Assembly: GCA_900549645.1 (NCBI GenBank)
Contig: URPD01000016.1
Coordinates: 1 to 31,832 of the forward strand
Length of the DNA: 31,832 nt
From: an uncultured Eubacteriales bacterium
GTDB taxonomy: Bacteria; Bacillota; Clostridia; Oscillospirales; Oscillospiraceae
Reading direction: 5' to 3'
The notes beneath the pieces were generated by a model, which did no database searches, had not been told where the DNA came from, and saw only the letters and a program-made list of their open reading frames with translations. A program made the position numbers and the translations under genes. This document shows, one piece after another, positions 23,574-31,564 of this stretch. Each line of letters opens with the position of its first letter. The first letter of the stretch is position 1.

Positions 23574-24248
23574 TTGAAACGTGGGAAAGTTTCCAATAAT
23601 GTAATTCGCCGTCTTCCGAGATATCTCCGCAAGCTCGACGAACTGGAGAAGAGCGGTGTGAGCCGCATTTCTTCCGGCGAGCTGGGGCAGCAGCTTGGAC
23701 TGACGCCGTCACAGATACGTCAGGATTTCAGCTGCTTCGGTGAGTTCGGACAGCAGGGCTATGGCTATAACGTCACGGCTCTCCGCGACCAGATCGCAGG
23801 CATACTCGGCATGGATCGCGGCTATAAAGCCGTACTCGTCGGCGTCGGCAACATAGGCCACGCACTGATGGACAACTTCTGCTTCAGCGAGTGGGGCTTC
23901 CATCTTGTTGCCGCTTTCGACGTCAAGCCCGACCTTATCGGGACAAAGTTCAATGACGTTGAGATACACGGCATGGATGAGCTTGTCGGCTATCTGGAGA
24001 ACAACGATATTGACGTCGCGGTTCTGACAGTTCCCAAAGAGGCCGCCATTCCCGTAACCAAGATCCTCACCGATAACGGCATCGAGGCTATCTGGAACTT
24101 CACGAACGTTGAGCTTACCGAGCCGAACAGCCCCACCATCGTGGAGAACATCCATTTCTCGGACAGTCTGCTTTCTCTGAGCTACTTCGTGTCTGAGCGC
24201 AATGACGAGAAGCGCGCCCGTGCGGCGAGAGTTGAGCGCCAGCAGTAA
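23574..24248 (+). CDS. rex: Redox-sensing transcriptional repressor Rex
   Basis: The 224-residue protein has an N-terminal winged helix (RRLPRYLRKLDELEKSGVSR, then SSGELGQQLGLTPSQIRQDF) and a Rossmann NAD(H)-binding domain (AVLVGVGNIGHALMDNF). The C-terminal helix swaps between subunits (HFSDSLLSLSYFVSE). Rex releases DNA when NADH/NAD+ rises and typically represses fermentation and respiration genes. The start is TTG 23574, 6 nt after AAGGAGAG, which gives the conserved KRGKVSNNVIRRLPRYL N-terminus; in-frame codons upstream back to 23448 would include the promoter and palindrome. Confidence 0.95.
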   Translation: MKRGKVSNNVIRRLPRYLRKLDELEKSGVSRISSGELGQQLGLTPSQIRQDFSCFGEFGQQGYGYNVTALRDQIAGILGMDRGYKAVLVGVGNIGHALMDNFCFSEWGFHLVAAFDVKPDLIGTKFNDVEIHGMDELVGYLENNDIDVAVLTVPKEAAIPVTKILTDNGIEAIWNFTNVELTEPNSPTIVENIHFSDSLLSLSYFVSERNDEKRARAARVERQQ

Positions 24249-24269
24249 GCTTTGAAAACTGAGACGATC

Positions 24270-24303
24270 AAATCATGCAGGAGCAAACGCTCCTGCATGA
24301 TTT
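24270..24303 (+). terminator. 15-bp perfect hairpin between rex and mnmE
   Basis: AAATCATGCAGGAGC (24270-24284) pairs perfectly with GCTCCTGCATGATTT (24289-24303) around AAAC. Only TTT-GC follows, so termination may be partial; it ends 19 nt before the mnmE start. Confidence 0.65.
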
Positions 24304-24322
24304 GCTAAATTAGGAGGTTCAT

Positions 24323-25681
24323 ATGGCTGACACTATTGCCGCCATTGCGACGGGGACTCAGGTGTCCGCGATTGGTATAATCCGCCTCTCCGGAGACGAA
24401 ACTTTTCAGGTGATAGACCGGCTCTTTTTCCCGTACAGCGGCAAAAAGATGTCCGAAAGCGCGGATCGCAGGCTGATTTTCGGCGAACTGCGTGACCGCG
24501 CGGGCGAGCTGCTGGATGTGTGCCTGTGCACGATAAGCCACGCGCCGCACAGCTATACCGGGGAGAACACGGCGGAGCTTCAGTGTCACGGCTCGCCGAC
24601 AGTCCTTCGCGCGGCGCTGGATGAGCTGTTCGCGCTCGGCGCGCGGCAGGCGGCGCCGGGCGAGTTTACGAAGCGCGCTTTCCTGAACGGGCGCATGGAG
24701 CTGTGCGCGGCGGAGGCCGTGGCCGATATCATCGACGCCGAGACCGTCGAATGCGCCAAGAACGCCGCGGGGCAACTCTCCGGCGCGATAAGCCGAAAGG
24801 TGGACGGGATATATTCCGCACTGACCGATATCAGCTCGCACTATCACGCGGTACTCGATTACCCGGACGAGGATATTGAAGATTTCCAGCTTGAAAGCTA
24901 CGAAGAAAGCCTGACATCCGCGCTCGCGGAGCTTGAGCGGCTGCTGCAAAGCCATGAGCGCGGAAAGCTTATGACCGGCGGCATCCCCGCCGCGATAGCC
25001 GGACGCCCCAACGCCGGTAAAAGCTCGCTGCTGAACGCCCTTCTGGGCTATGACCGCGCGATCGTCACCGCGATTCCGGGCACCACGCGCGACACCATCG
25101 AGGAGAAACTGCGCATAGGCCGCCTGACACTGCGCCTTATCGACACCGCGGGCATCCGCGACACGGACGACGAGGTGGAGCGCCTCGGCGTTGAACGCAG
25201 CCGCGCGGCGATGAGCAAGGCGGAGCTTGTGATTGCCGTCGTGGACGGCAGCGGCGAGATAAGCGACGAGGATCTAGAGGTAATCGCGCAGGCTGAGGCC
25301 GCGCCGAAGGGCATCGTAGTCCTGTCGAAGCGCGATATTGCGGAGCCGGGCGCGGAAATCGCCACGGCGCTGCCGGTCGTGTCGCTCAGCTCCGTCACCG
25401 GAGAGGGCATGGACGAGCTGGAGCGCGTTATTGCCGAGCAGTTCCCGCTGCCGGAAGTCCCGGCGGGCGAGATACTCACAAACGTCCGTCAGGCGGACGC
25501 GGTGAAGCGCGCGATAGAATACATGCGCAGTGCACTGGACGCGATGCGCGCCGGGATGACGCCGGATATCGTCCTGACGGAGACGGAGGGCGCAATGTCG
25601 GCGCTCGGCGAGCTGAGCGGCCGCACCGTGCGCGAGGATGTAACAAATAGAATATTCCAGCGCTTCTGCGTCGGAAAATGA
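24323..25681 (+). CDS. mnmE: tRNA uridine-5-carboxymethylaminomethyl modification GTPase
   Basis: The 452-residue GTPase acts with MnmG to modify the wobble U34 of several tRNAs, using folate. It has the N-terminal THF-binding domain (DTIAAIATGTQVSAIGIIRL), a helical middle, and a G domain with G1 GRPNAGKSS (about 226-234), GTTRDTIEE, DTAGIRDTDD and a G4-like SKRD near 334. The essential C-terminal FCVGK supplies the catalytic Cys. TAGGAGG precedes ATG 24323. G4 reads SKRD instead of the usual NKxD, a mild variation. No mnmG is in the window. Confidence 0.96.
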   Translation: MADTIAAIATGTQVSAIGIIRLSGDETFQVIDRLFFPYSGKKMSESADRRLIFGELRDRAGELLDVCLCTISHAPHSYTGENTAELQCHGSPTVLRAALDELFALGARQAAPGEFTKRAFLNGRMELCAAEAVADIIDAETVECAKNAAGQLSGAISRKVDGIYSALTDISSHYHAVLDYPDEDIEDFQLESYEESLTSALAELERLLQSHERGKLMTGGIPAAIAGRPNAGKSSLLNALLGYDRAIVTAIPGTTRDTIEEKLRIGRLTLRLIDTAGIRDTDDEVERLGVERSRAAMSKAELVIAVVDGSGEISDEDLEVIAQAEAAPKGIVVLSKRDIAEPGAEIATALPVVSLSSVTGEGMDELERVIAEQFPLPEVPAGEILTNVRQADAVKRAIEYMRSALDAMRAGMTPDIVLTETEGAMSALGELSGRTVREDVTNRIFQRFCVGK

Positions 25682-25690
25682 GGAGAGTAT

Positions 25691-26347
25691 ATGAGCTATA
25701 AAGAGCTTGACATGGCGGCGTACAAGCGCCGTGCGCATTTTGATTATTTCAGGTCGCTGGCATATCCATACGCCGGAGTGACCGTTGAGGTTGACATTTC
25801 CCGCCTTGTGCCGACGCTGAAGGCGCACGGCCTGCCGTCTTTCCTGTCGGTGCTGTACTGCGCGGTGCGCGCGGCAAACTCCGTGCCGGAGTTCCGGCAG
25901 CGCATCCACGGGGATTCCATCGTCGAGTACGACTACTGTGAAGGCTCGTACACCGTCGCCCTGCCGGATGAGACCTATTGCTACTGTACACCGAAAACTG
26001 ATCTGCCCTTCGGCGAGTTTCTGGACTATACGCGCGAGGCACAGCGCCGCGCGGTCGAAGAGCCAAGCATCGAGGAGCAGGACGAGGCCGATTCTCTGCT
26101 GTTCATAAGCTGTATCCCGTGGGTGTCGCAGACGGCGGTCGTGCAGCCGGTGCCATCCCCGGCAGACTCGAACCCGCGCATCACGTGGGGAAAATACTTT
26201 GAGCGCTGCGGGAACGTGTACCTGCCTGTTTCCGTGCTGTGCCATCACGCGCTGGTGGACGGACTGCACATCGGGCGCTTCTACGCGGCGCTTGACCGCG
26301 AGATATCGAAGCTCTGCGACGAGATAGATGGGAAAAATCAGGAGTAA
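25691..26347 (+). CDS. CatA-type chloramphenicol acetyltransferase-like protein
   Basis: The 218-residue trimeric-type acetyltransferase matches CAT in length. It has FISCIPWVSQTA near residue 138, ITWGKYFERCGNVYLPVSVL near 165, and the catalytic HHALVDG near 185-191 (CHHALVDGLHIGRFYAAL; HHxxxDG gives the general-base His). CAT transfers acetyl from acetyl-CoA to chloramphenicol; chromosomal homologues in Clostridia may have other acceptors. The gene starts 9 bp after mnmE with AGGAGAG as ribosome binding site, so it is probably co-transcribed with mnmE. No mobile-element signatures flank it and composition matches its neighbours, which argues against recent transfer. Confidence 0.85.
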   Translation: MSYKELDMAAYKRRAHFDYFRSLAYPYAGVTVEVDISRLVPTLKAHGLPSFLSVLYCAVRAANSVPEFRQRIHGDSIVEYDYCEGSYTVALPDETYCYCTPKTDLPFGEFLDYTREAQRRAVEEPSIEEQDEADSLLFISCIPWVSQTAVVQPVPSPADSNPRITWGKYFERCGNVYLPVSVLCHHALVDGLHIGRFYAALDREISKLCDEIDGKNQE

Positions 26348-26353
26348 AATTGT

Positions 26354-26389
26354 CTTGAGCGCAGTCCGCCGTTTTGGACTACGCTCAAG
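26354..26389 (+). terminator. Hairpin after the acetyltransferase gene
   Basis: CTTGAGCGCAGTCC (26354-26367) pairs with GGACTACGCTCAAG (26376-26389) with one mismatch; only a weak T-rich stretch follows. Confidence 0.55.
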
Positions 26390-26535
26390 TGATTATATGT
26401 AAAATTTCAAGATCATTGCCAAACATGCGGTGAACGCAGGCTTTATCCTTGGCTATGCCGAGGCGTCGCTCGCCGCACATGATCTCTGTACCGCATTGGC
26501 ATACGGTTGATGTGGTTATATAGTAGCAGACCGGC
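26385..26535 (-). pseudogene. Possible Cys-rich small-protein remnant
   Basis: The minus-strand frame ends in TTSTVCQCGTEIMCGERRLG, then IAKDKACVHRMFGNDLEILH, which looks like a degenerate zinc-ribbon-type peptide (CxCG ... C ... CxH). No start or ribosome binding site can be placed, and further upstream the frame is only antisense of the pseudouridine synthase. This is the only sign of coding in the 262-bp gap. Low confidence. Confidence 0.25.
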
Positions 26536-26598
26536 GCGGGATTGTGCTGAAGAATCTGCAAACTAAGGATGAAAATTCTGTGAATTGACCGGCGCGGG
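26529..26598. repeat. Pair of 12-bp direct repeats before the pseudouridine synthase
   Basis: GACCGGCGCGGG occurs at 26529-26540 and 26587-26598, 58 bp apart; the second copy runs into the ribosome binding site GGGGAG of the next gene. Confidence 0.5.
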
Positions 26599-26609
26599 GA
26601 GACGACGAA

Positions 26610-27251
26610 ATGGATGTCATATACAAGGACAGCGCGGTGGTTCTGGCCATAAAGCCCGCCGGGGTGCTCAGCACCGACGAACCGGGCGGAATGCCGGAGC
26701 TGCTGAGAGCGGAACTTAATACAGACGATATACGCACGGTGCACAGGCTGGACAGAGTCGTTTCCGGGCTGATGCTGCTTGCGCGCTCATCTGCCTGCGC
26801 CTCAGCGCTGTCGCGCCAGATACGGGAAGGAGAGTTACACAAGGAATATCTTACCGTTGTGCACGGCGTGACGGCGGCTTCGGGGGAACTGCGCGACCTT
26901 ATGTACCGCGATAAGGCGCGGCGCATGAGCTTTGTCACGGATATGCCCGCCCCCGGCGTGCAGGAAGCGCGGCTCGAATACGACACGCTGGAGAGCGCCG
27001 CCGGACTGAGCCTTGTCCGCGTACGGCTTATCACTGGGCGGACGCACCAGATACGCTGCCAGTTTGCGTCCCACGGCTGGCCGCTGGTCGGCGAGAGAAA
27101 ATACGATGTCAACGACGATGACTGCCCGATCGCGCTGTGGTCGCACCATCTGCGCTTTGCGCACCCCGTGACGGGGGAGCAGATGGATTTTGCCGTGCAG
27201 CCGCCGGAGACATATCCGTGGACGCTGTTCGCCGCGGCGCAGGAAAATTAA
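26610..27251 (+). CDS. RluA family pseudouridine synthase
   Basis: The 213-residue protein isomerises uridines in rRNA or tRNA. It has the family opening VIYKDSAVVLAIKPAGVLST, the catalytic motif VHRLDRVVSGLMLLAR with the nucleophilic Asp near residue 48, and the RLITGRTHQIRCQFASHGWPLVG segment. It is short and lacks an S4 domain, as do RluA/TruC-like members, so the target RNA cannot be assigned. GGGGAG precedes ATG 26610. It is followed by its own terminator. Confidence 0.92.
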   Translation: MDVIYKDSAVVLAIKPAGVLSTDEPGGMPELLRAELNTDDIRTVHRLDRVVSGLMLLARSSACASALSRQIREGELHKEYLTVVHGVTAASGELRDLMYRDKARRMSFVTDMPAPGVQEARLEYDTLESAAGLSLVRVRLITGRTHQIRCQFASHGWPLVGERKYDVNDDDCPIALWSHHLRFAHPVTGEQMDFAVQPPETYPWTLFAAAQEN

Positions 27252-27295
27252 AAACTGAGCCGAAAGATTCTTTGAAACTCTCGGCTCAGTTTTTC
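27251..27295 (+). terminator. Terminator of the pseudouridine synthase gene
   Basis: AAAACTGAGCCGA (27251-27263) pairs with TCGGCTCAGTTTT (27281-27293) and a T-run follows. It converges with the tRNA-Arg terminator. Confidence 0.85.
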
Positions 27296-27300
27296 GTATC

Positions 27301-27334
27301 GCATAAAAATAGCACCCCGAAAAAATCGGGGTGC
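27301..27334 (-). terminator. Terminator of tRNA-Arg
   Basis: On the minus strand GCACCCCGA (27334-27326) pairs with TCGGGGTGC (27320-27312) and is followed by TATTTTTATG. It begins directly at the CCA end of the tRNA. Confidence 0.85.
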
Positions 27335-27411
27335 TGGCACGCCGTAAGGGATTCGAACCCCTGACCTTCTGGTCCGTAGCCAGACGCTCTATCCAGCTGA
27401 GCTAACGGCGC
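27335..27411 (-). tRNA. tRNA-Arg (ACG)
   Basis: The 77-nt cloverleaf on the minus strand ends in an encoded CCA. The acceptor GCGCCGT pairs with ACGGCGT (first pair G-U). Anticodon stem TCTGG/CCAGA encloses the loop CTACGGA, and the T arm is AGGGG-TTCGAAT-CCCTT. Anticodon ACG (wobble inosine expected) reads CGN Arg codons. A promoter lies at 27433-27461. Confidence 0.96.
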
Positions 27412-27432
27412 ATGTCTCTCGACAGCTTGATT

Positions 27433-27461
27433 ATATTAGCACAGCTTCGGCGAAAATGCAA
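27433..27461 (-). promoter_or_regulatory. Promoter of tRNA-Arg
   Basis: On the minus strand TTGCAT (27461-27456) and TAATAT (27438-27433) are spaced by 17 bp, 21 bp before the tRNA. Confidence 0.6.
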
Positions 27462-27496
27462 GAGGTTTTTTGAAAAAATATTTTTTTCTGACTTTT

Positions 27497-27664
27497 TTAC
27501 CAGCCCATGTAGCCGGAGATCGTGTCGGCGACGTCGCTCATGGTGCGCAGAGCCTTACCAAGAGTGTTCTTGGAAGCGCACTTTTTCGGACGGGTTATCA
27601 TGCCGACCGCGTCACCGACGACGAGACCGATGCCCATACCGATGAGAAAATTCTTTTTATTCAT
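27497..27664 (-). CDS. Small glycine-rich membrane protein, YtxH-like
   Basis: The 55-residue protein begins MNKKNFLIGMGIGLVVGDAV, one glycine-zipper membrane helix, then ITRPKK and an amphipathic tail (TLGKALRTMSDVADTISGYMGW). This is the layout of small YtxH-like proteins found widely in Clostridia, function unknown. ATG 27664 is chosen because GGGAGG lies 7 nt upstream; an ATG 6 nt earlier is too close. A TCGGTTA-TCAT-TAACCGA dyad (27683-27700) lies just upstream. Confidence 0.7.
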   Translation of the reverse strand: MNKKNFLIGMGIGLVVGDAVGMITRPKKCASKNTLGKALRTMSDVADTISGYMGW

Positions 27665-27682
27665 ACTCATACCTCCCAAAAT

Positions 27683-27700
27683 TCGGTTATCATTAACCGA
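27683..27700. promoter_or_regulatory. Dyad between divergent small gene and ymdB
   Basis: TCGGTTA and TAACCGA form a perfect 7-bp inverted repeat around TCAT, in the leader of the minus-strand small gene. It may be an operator or a leader stem. Confidence 0.4.
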
Positions 27701-27723
27701 TACTATTATGCGCATATTTTAGA

Positions 27724-27753
27724 TTGCTACACACATGCAAATTGTGGTACAAT
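27724..27753 (+). promoter_or_regulatory. Extended -10 promoter of the ymdB operon
   Basis: TTGCTA (27724-27729), an 18-bp spacer and TACAAT (27748-27753), with a TGG extension (27745-27747), precede ymdB by 35 bp. Confidence 0.6.
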
Positions 27754-27788
27754 ATAAGAAATGAAAAAATCTTTCGGAGGCAAACGCC

Positions 27789-28562
27789 ATGAGCGTAAAA
27801 ATACTTGCCGTGGGCGACGTCTGCGGCGAACCCGGCCTTGGCTATCTTGAGAAGAACCTGCGGAATTACCGCAAGGAAAACGGCATAGATTTTGTCGTCG
27901 TGAACGGCGAAAACGCGAACGTCGTCGGCGTGACGCCGCGTCAGGCGGACGCGATATTCCGCGCGGGCGCGGACGTTATCACCATCGGCAATCACACATG
28001 GACGCGCACGGAGCTGAGACCGTATCTGGACGAGCGGAGCCGCATACTCCGTCCGGCAAACTTCGCGCCGCAGTGCCCCGGCCGCGGCATCGGCGTGTTC
28101 AAAACGGCGTTCGGAGACGTGTGCGTGCTGAACCTGATAGGCCGCTTCACGCTCGACAGCAATACCGACAATCCCTTTGTCATCGCCGACGGCTATATGG
28201 AGGAGATAAAGGAGAAGATAATCCTTGTCGACTTCCACGCCGAGGGCACCAGCGAGAAGCGCGCGATGGGCTTCATGCTCGACGGCAGGGCGAGCGCCGT
28301 ATGGGGAACGCACACCCATGTCCAGACCTCGGACGCATGCGTGCTCCCAAAGGGGACGGGATATATAACCGACCTCGGCATGACCGGCGCTGTCAACTCG
28401 GTGCTGGGCATAGACCCGGAGCAGAGCATAGGCAAGTTCATGGGCGATCCGCCGCGGCGCTACGAATCTGCGAAAGGGCCTGTGAAGCTGGAGGGCTGCA
28501 TTTTTGAAATTGACCCGGAGAACGGGCGTTGCCTGCGGGCAGAAAGTGTTAGACTGACATGA
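27789..28562 (+). CDS. ymdB: YmdB family metallophosphoesterase
   Basis: The 257-residue protein has a full set of metallophosphoesterase motifs: GDVCGEPG (8-15), VNGENA near 38, IGNHTWTR near 67 and GTHTHVQT near 178. The family includes Bacillus YmdB, a phosphodiesterase active on 2',3'-cAMP that affects sporulation and biofilm decisions. GGAGG lies 8 nt before ATG 27789. The stop overlaps the next start (ATGA), linking it with the SbcD/SbcC-like pair. The rny (RNase Y) gene often found next to ymdB is absent here. Confidence 0.93.
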   Translation: MSVKILAVGDVCGEPGLGYLEKNLRNYRKENGIDFVVVNGENANVVGVTPRQADAIFRAGADVITIGNHTWTRTELRPYLDERSRILRPANFAPQCPGRGIGVFKTAFGDVCVLNLIGRFTLDSNTDNPFVIADGYMEEIKEKIILVDFHAEGTSEKRAMGFMLDGRASAVWGTHTHVQTSDACVLPKGTGYITDLGMTGAVNSVLGIDPEQSIGKFMGDPPRRYESAKGPVKLEGCIFEIDPENGRCLRAESVRLT

Positions 28563-29656
28563 AAAACATAAAGATACTTCATACCGCTGACCTGCATCTC
28601 GACTCAGCGTTCGAGGCACTGCCGGCGGGCAAGGCCGCGATACGCCGCGCGGAGCAGCGGGAGCTGCTGTCGCGGCTGGCGGAGCTGGCGCGCAGTGAAC
28701 GTGTGGACGTCGTCCTGCTAGCCGGTGATATCTTCGACGGCGGCGGAACATATTTCGAGACCGGGGCGGAGCTCGTGCGCTGCCTGCGGGATATGAGTGT
28801 ACCGGTGTTCATCGCGCCGGGGAATCACGACCCGTACGACGCGCACTCGCCGTACGCGAAGCTGGATTTCCCGCAGAACGTAAAGATTTTCACCGAAAGG
28901 GACGTCGAATGCGCGGAGCTTCCGGAGCTGGGCGTACGCGTCTACGGTGCGGCGTTCACCGGCAGCACCGACGGCCCCGACATCACAAATCTCCGCACGG
29001 AGCGCGCCGAGGGAACATGGAACATTCTCTGTGCGCACGGCGAGGTCGGCTTCGACCCGGTCAACGAACAGGCGCTGTCCGCAAGCGGCCTCGATTATGC
29101 CGCGCTCGGCCATATACATAAGGCGAGCGGACTGCGCAGGTCGGGCGGCACGTGGTATTCATGGCCGGGCTGCCCGGAGGGGCGCGGCTTTGACGAGACG
29201 GGCGAAAAGACCGTGAGCATCGTCGAGCTGTTGGATTCCGGATGCAGGCTCACACCGGTGTGCATCGCCTCGCGCAGATATGAGATACTGCCCGTTGAGG
29301 TGACGGGATGCGATCCGCTGCTTGCCGTACACACGGTGCTGCCGGAGAACACGGCGCGGGACGTGTACAGAATCGTGCTGACGGGCGAGGTGGATACTCC
29401 GCCCGACCTGAGCCGCCTGCGGCGCAATCTGGACGACTGCTTCTTCTCATTGCAGCTTCGGGACGAGACCCGGTTGCGGCAGGATGTGTGGGAGCGCGCG
29501 GAGGAGGACAGTCTGCGCGGCATATTCCTGCGCCGACTCCGCGAGAAGTATGATTCCGCGCAGGCCGAAGAGCGTGAGCTGATAGAGCAGGCCGCACGCT
29601 GGGGGCTTGCGGCGCTTGACAACATGGAGGAGGTTGTTCGCCATGAAGATAAATAA
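28559..29656 (+). CDS. SbcD/YhaO-like DNA repair metallophosphoesterase
   Basis: The 365-residue nuclease-type protein shows the Mre11/SbcD motifs HTADLHLDS (8-16), LLAGDIFDGGG near 53, PGNHDPYDA near 85, CAHGEVGF near 160 and LGHIHKAS near 184. A helical C-terminal part probably contacts the ATPase encoded next. Length and order (nuclease, then ATPase with a membrane segment) fit the YhaO-YhaN pair of Bacillus better than the longer SbcDC. It overlaps ymdB by 4 nt and the ATPase gene by 14 nt. Confidence 0.88.
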   Translation: MKNIKILHTADLHLDSAFEALPAGKAAIRRAEQRELLSRLAELARSERVDVVLLAGDIFDGGGTYFETGAELVRCLRDMSVPVFIAPGNHDPYDAHSPYAKLDFPQNVKIFTERDVECAELPELGVRVYGAAFTGSTDGPDITNLRTERAEGTWNILCAHGEVGFDPVNEQALSASGLDYAALGHIHKASGLRRSGGTWYSWPGCPEGRGFDETGEKTVSIVELLDSGCRLTPVCIASRRYEILPVEVTGCDPLLAVHTVLPENTARDVYRIVLTGEVDTPPDLSRLRRNLDDCFFSLQLRDETRLRQDVWERAEEDSLRGIFLRRLREKYDSAQAEERELIEQAARWGLAALDNMEEVVRHEDK

Positions 29657-31550
29657 AATGACGGCTTCCTTCGGCAAGCTTGAAAACGAGAGTATCGCGT
29701 TCCATGACGGGCTGAACGTAGTCTGCGCTCCGAACGAGAGCGGAAAATCGACATGGTGCGCGTTCATAAAATCCATGCTCTACGGCGTTGACAGCGCGGA
29801 GCGCGCAAAGATCGGCTACCTGCCTGACAAGATGCGCTACGCCCCGTGGTCGGGCGCGCCGATGGAAGGCTCCATGGAGCTTACGGCGGACAACTGCGAC
29901 ATCACCATAACGCGCCGCACAAAGACCAAGAGCGCGCCTATGCGCGACTTTTCGGCTGTGTATACCGGCAGTAACGTCGCAGTGGAAAAGCTCACCGGTG
30001 CAAACTGCGGCGAAATGCTCACCGGAGTGTCAAAGGATGTGTTCTGCCGCAGTGCGTTTGTCGCACAGGGCGCGGTAGCCGTCACGGGGAGCAAGGAGCT
30101 TGAAAAGCGCATAAACGCCATAGTCGCGGCCGGGGATGAGCACAGCTCGTATTCCGAGGCCGATGAGCGGCTTCAGGCGTGGAAGCGCAAGAGAAAGTAT
30201 AACCGCCGCGGCGCGCTGCCGGAGCTTGAACTGCGCATGGACGATGACAGGGCAAAGCTTGAGCAGATGCAGGACACGGTGGATGAGGAAGAGCGCCTTG
30301 AAGAGCAGCTTGCGCAGGCGCGTCAGCGCTGTGCGTCGCTTGAGACGGAGGTCAACGAGAGCCGCCGCCGTCAGCGCAAGGAATCGCTTGAGCGCCTTAA
30401 CCGCAGTCGTGCAGAGCTGAAGCAGCGCAGTGATGAGCATGACGCCGCGCTCACGGAGCTTTCGGCCAGACGCGAGCAGCTGCATAACAGCAGCTTCGGC
30501 CTCACGGAGCCGGACGAGCTGGAGAAGCGCATTGACGCGGATATAGACCGGATGGCGCAGCTTAAATCGGCGGCGGAGAAGAAGGCTTCGCCACTGCTGG
30601 CGCTGATATTCTTCGTGCTGGCGGCAGTCGGTGCGGCGCTGTATGTGGCGCACGGCAGTGTGGCGTTCATCGCCTTGGCGATAGTTATGCTTGCCGCAGC
30701 GATGGTGTTCATCTTCCGCTGGACAAAGGCGAAGCAGGCCGCGGTGCAGGCCGGTGAAGCGCGAAGGCAGCTATTGAAAAGCTATCACGCCTCGTCGCCG
30801 GACGATATAAGAGCCGCCGCGGCGCGTCACCGCGAGCTGTGGGAAGCCGCGGAAGAGGCCGAGGACGATGAGAGCCGCAGCCGCAGTGCGTATGAATCCG
30901 CCAAGGAGCGGCAGGTGAAGCTGGAGGAGATCACAATATCCGAGCTGGATTTCTCCGGCGGCAGCTCTGAGGCCGCCCAGCTTGGCCGGGAGCTGAACGA
31001 GAAGCGCGCCCAGACCGAACGCCTTGCCTCACAGCTGGCGTCCGTGCGCGGCAGACTCGCCGCGATGGGCGACCCGATGGTCATCAGGAGCGAGCTGAGC
31101 AGCATGGAGGACGAGCGCGAGGAGCTTAAAACCGAGTGCGCCGCGCTCGACATGGCGATAGAGACGCTGAAAGCGGCGGACACAGAGATGCAACTGCGCT
31201 TCTCGCCGGAGCTGAGCCGCCTTGCGTCAGAGTACATGGCGGAGATGACCGGCGGGCGCTGGAACGGTGTGACGCTCAACCGTGATTTCACAGCGGCAGC
31301 AAAAGCGGAGGACGGTGCGGTTGCGCACGAGGCGGAGTATCTGAGCCTTGGGACGCTCGACCTGATGTATCTGGCGGTTCGTCTTGCGGTGTGCGAGCTG
31401 GCTCTGCCGGAAGGGGAGTCCTGCCCGCTGATCATAGATGACGCGCTTGTGAATATGGACGCGGAGCGCACCGCGCAGGCCATGAATCTGCTGAGAAAGC
31501 TCGCCGAGAAGCGTCAGGTAATACTCTTCACCTGCCGCAGTCTTGAATGA
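29643..31550 (+). CDS. SbcC/YhaN-like AAA ATPase with membrane hairpin
   Basis: The 635-residue SMC-like ATPase has Walker A PNESGKST (about 30-37) with the FGKLENESIAFHDGLNVVCA lead-in. A Glu/Arg-rich coiled coil runs over about 195-310, then two adjacent hydrophobic helices at about 317-360 (LLALIFFVLAAVGAALYVAH and IALAIVMLAAAMVFIF), then a second coiled coil at about 370-535. The signature-like EYLSLGTLDLMYLAVRLAV and Walker B PLIIDDALVNMD close the head. It should pair with the upstream nuclease as a Mre11-Rad50-like complex. Membrane helices where SbcC carries its zinc hook are a YhaN feature. It is much shorter than Bacillus YhaN (about 960 residues). ATG 29643 follows GGAGGAGG by 9 nt. 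Confidence 0.88.
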   Translation: MKINKMTASFGKLENESIAFHDGLNVVCAPNESGKSTWCAFIKSMLYGVDSAERAKIGYLPDKMRYAPWSGAPMEGSMELTADNCDITITRRTKTKSAPMRDFSAVYTGSNVAVEKLTGANCGEMLTGVSKDVFCRSAFVAQGAVAVTGSKELEKRINAIVAAGDEHSSYSEADERLQAWKRKRKYNRRGALPELELRMDDDRAKLEQMQDTVDEEERLEEQLAQARQRCASLETEVNESRRRQRKESLERLNRSRAELKQRSDEHDAALTELSARREQLHNSSFGLTEPDELEKRIDADIDRMAQLKSAAEKKASPLLALIFFVLAAVGAALYVAHGSVAFIALAIVMLAAAMVFIFRWTKAKQAAVQAGEARRQLLKSYHASSPDDIRAAAARHRELWEAAEEAEDDESRSRSAYESAKERQVKLEEITISELDFSGGSSEAAQLGRELNEKRAQTERLASQLASVRGRLAAMGDPMVIRSELSSMEDEREELKTECAALDMAIETLKAADTEMQLRFSPELSRLASEYMAEMTGGRWNGVTLNRDFTAAAKAEDGAVAHEAEYLSLGTLDLMYLAVRLAVCELALPEGESCPLIIDDALVNMDAERTAQAMNLLRKLAEKRQVILFTCRSLE

Positions 31551-31564
31551 ATGATAATGATGAA

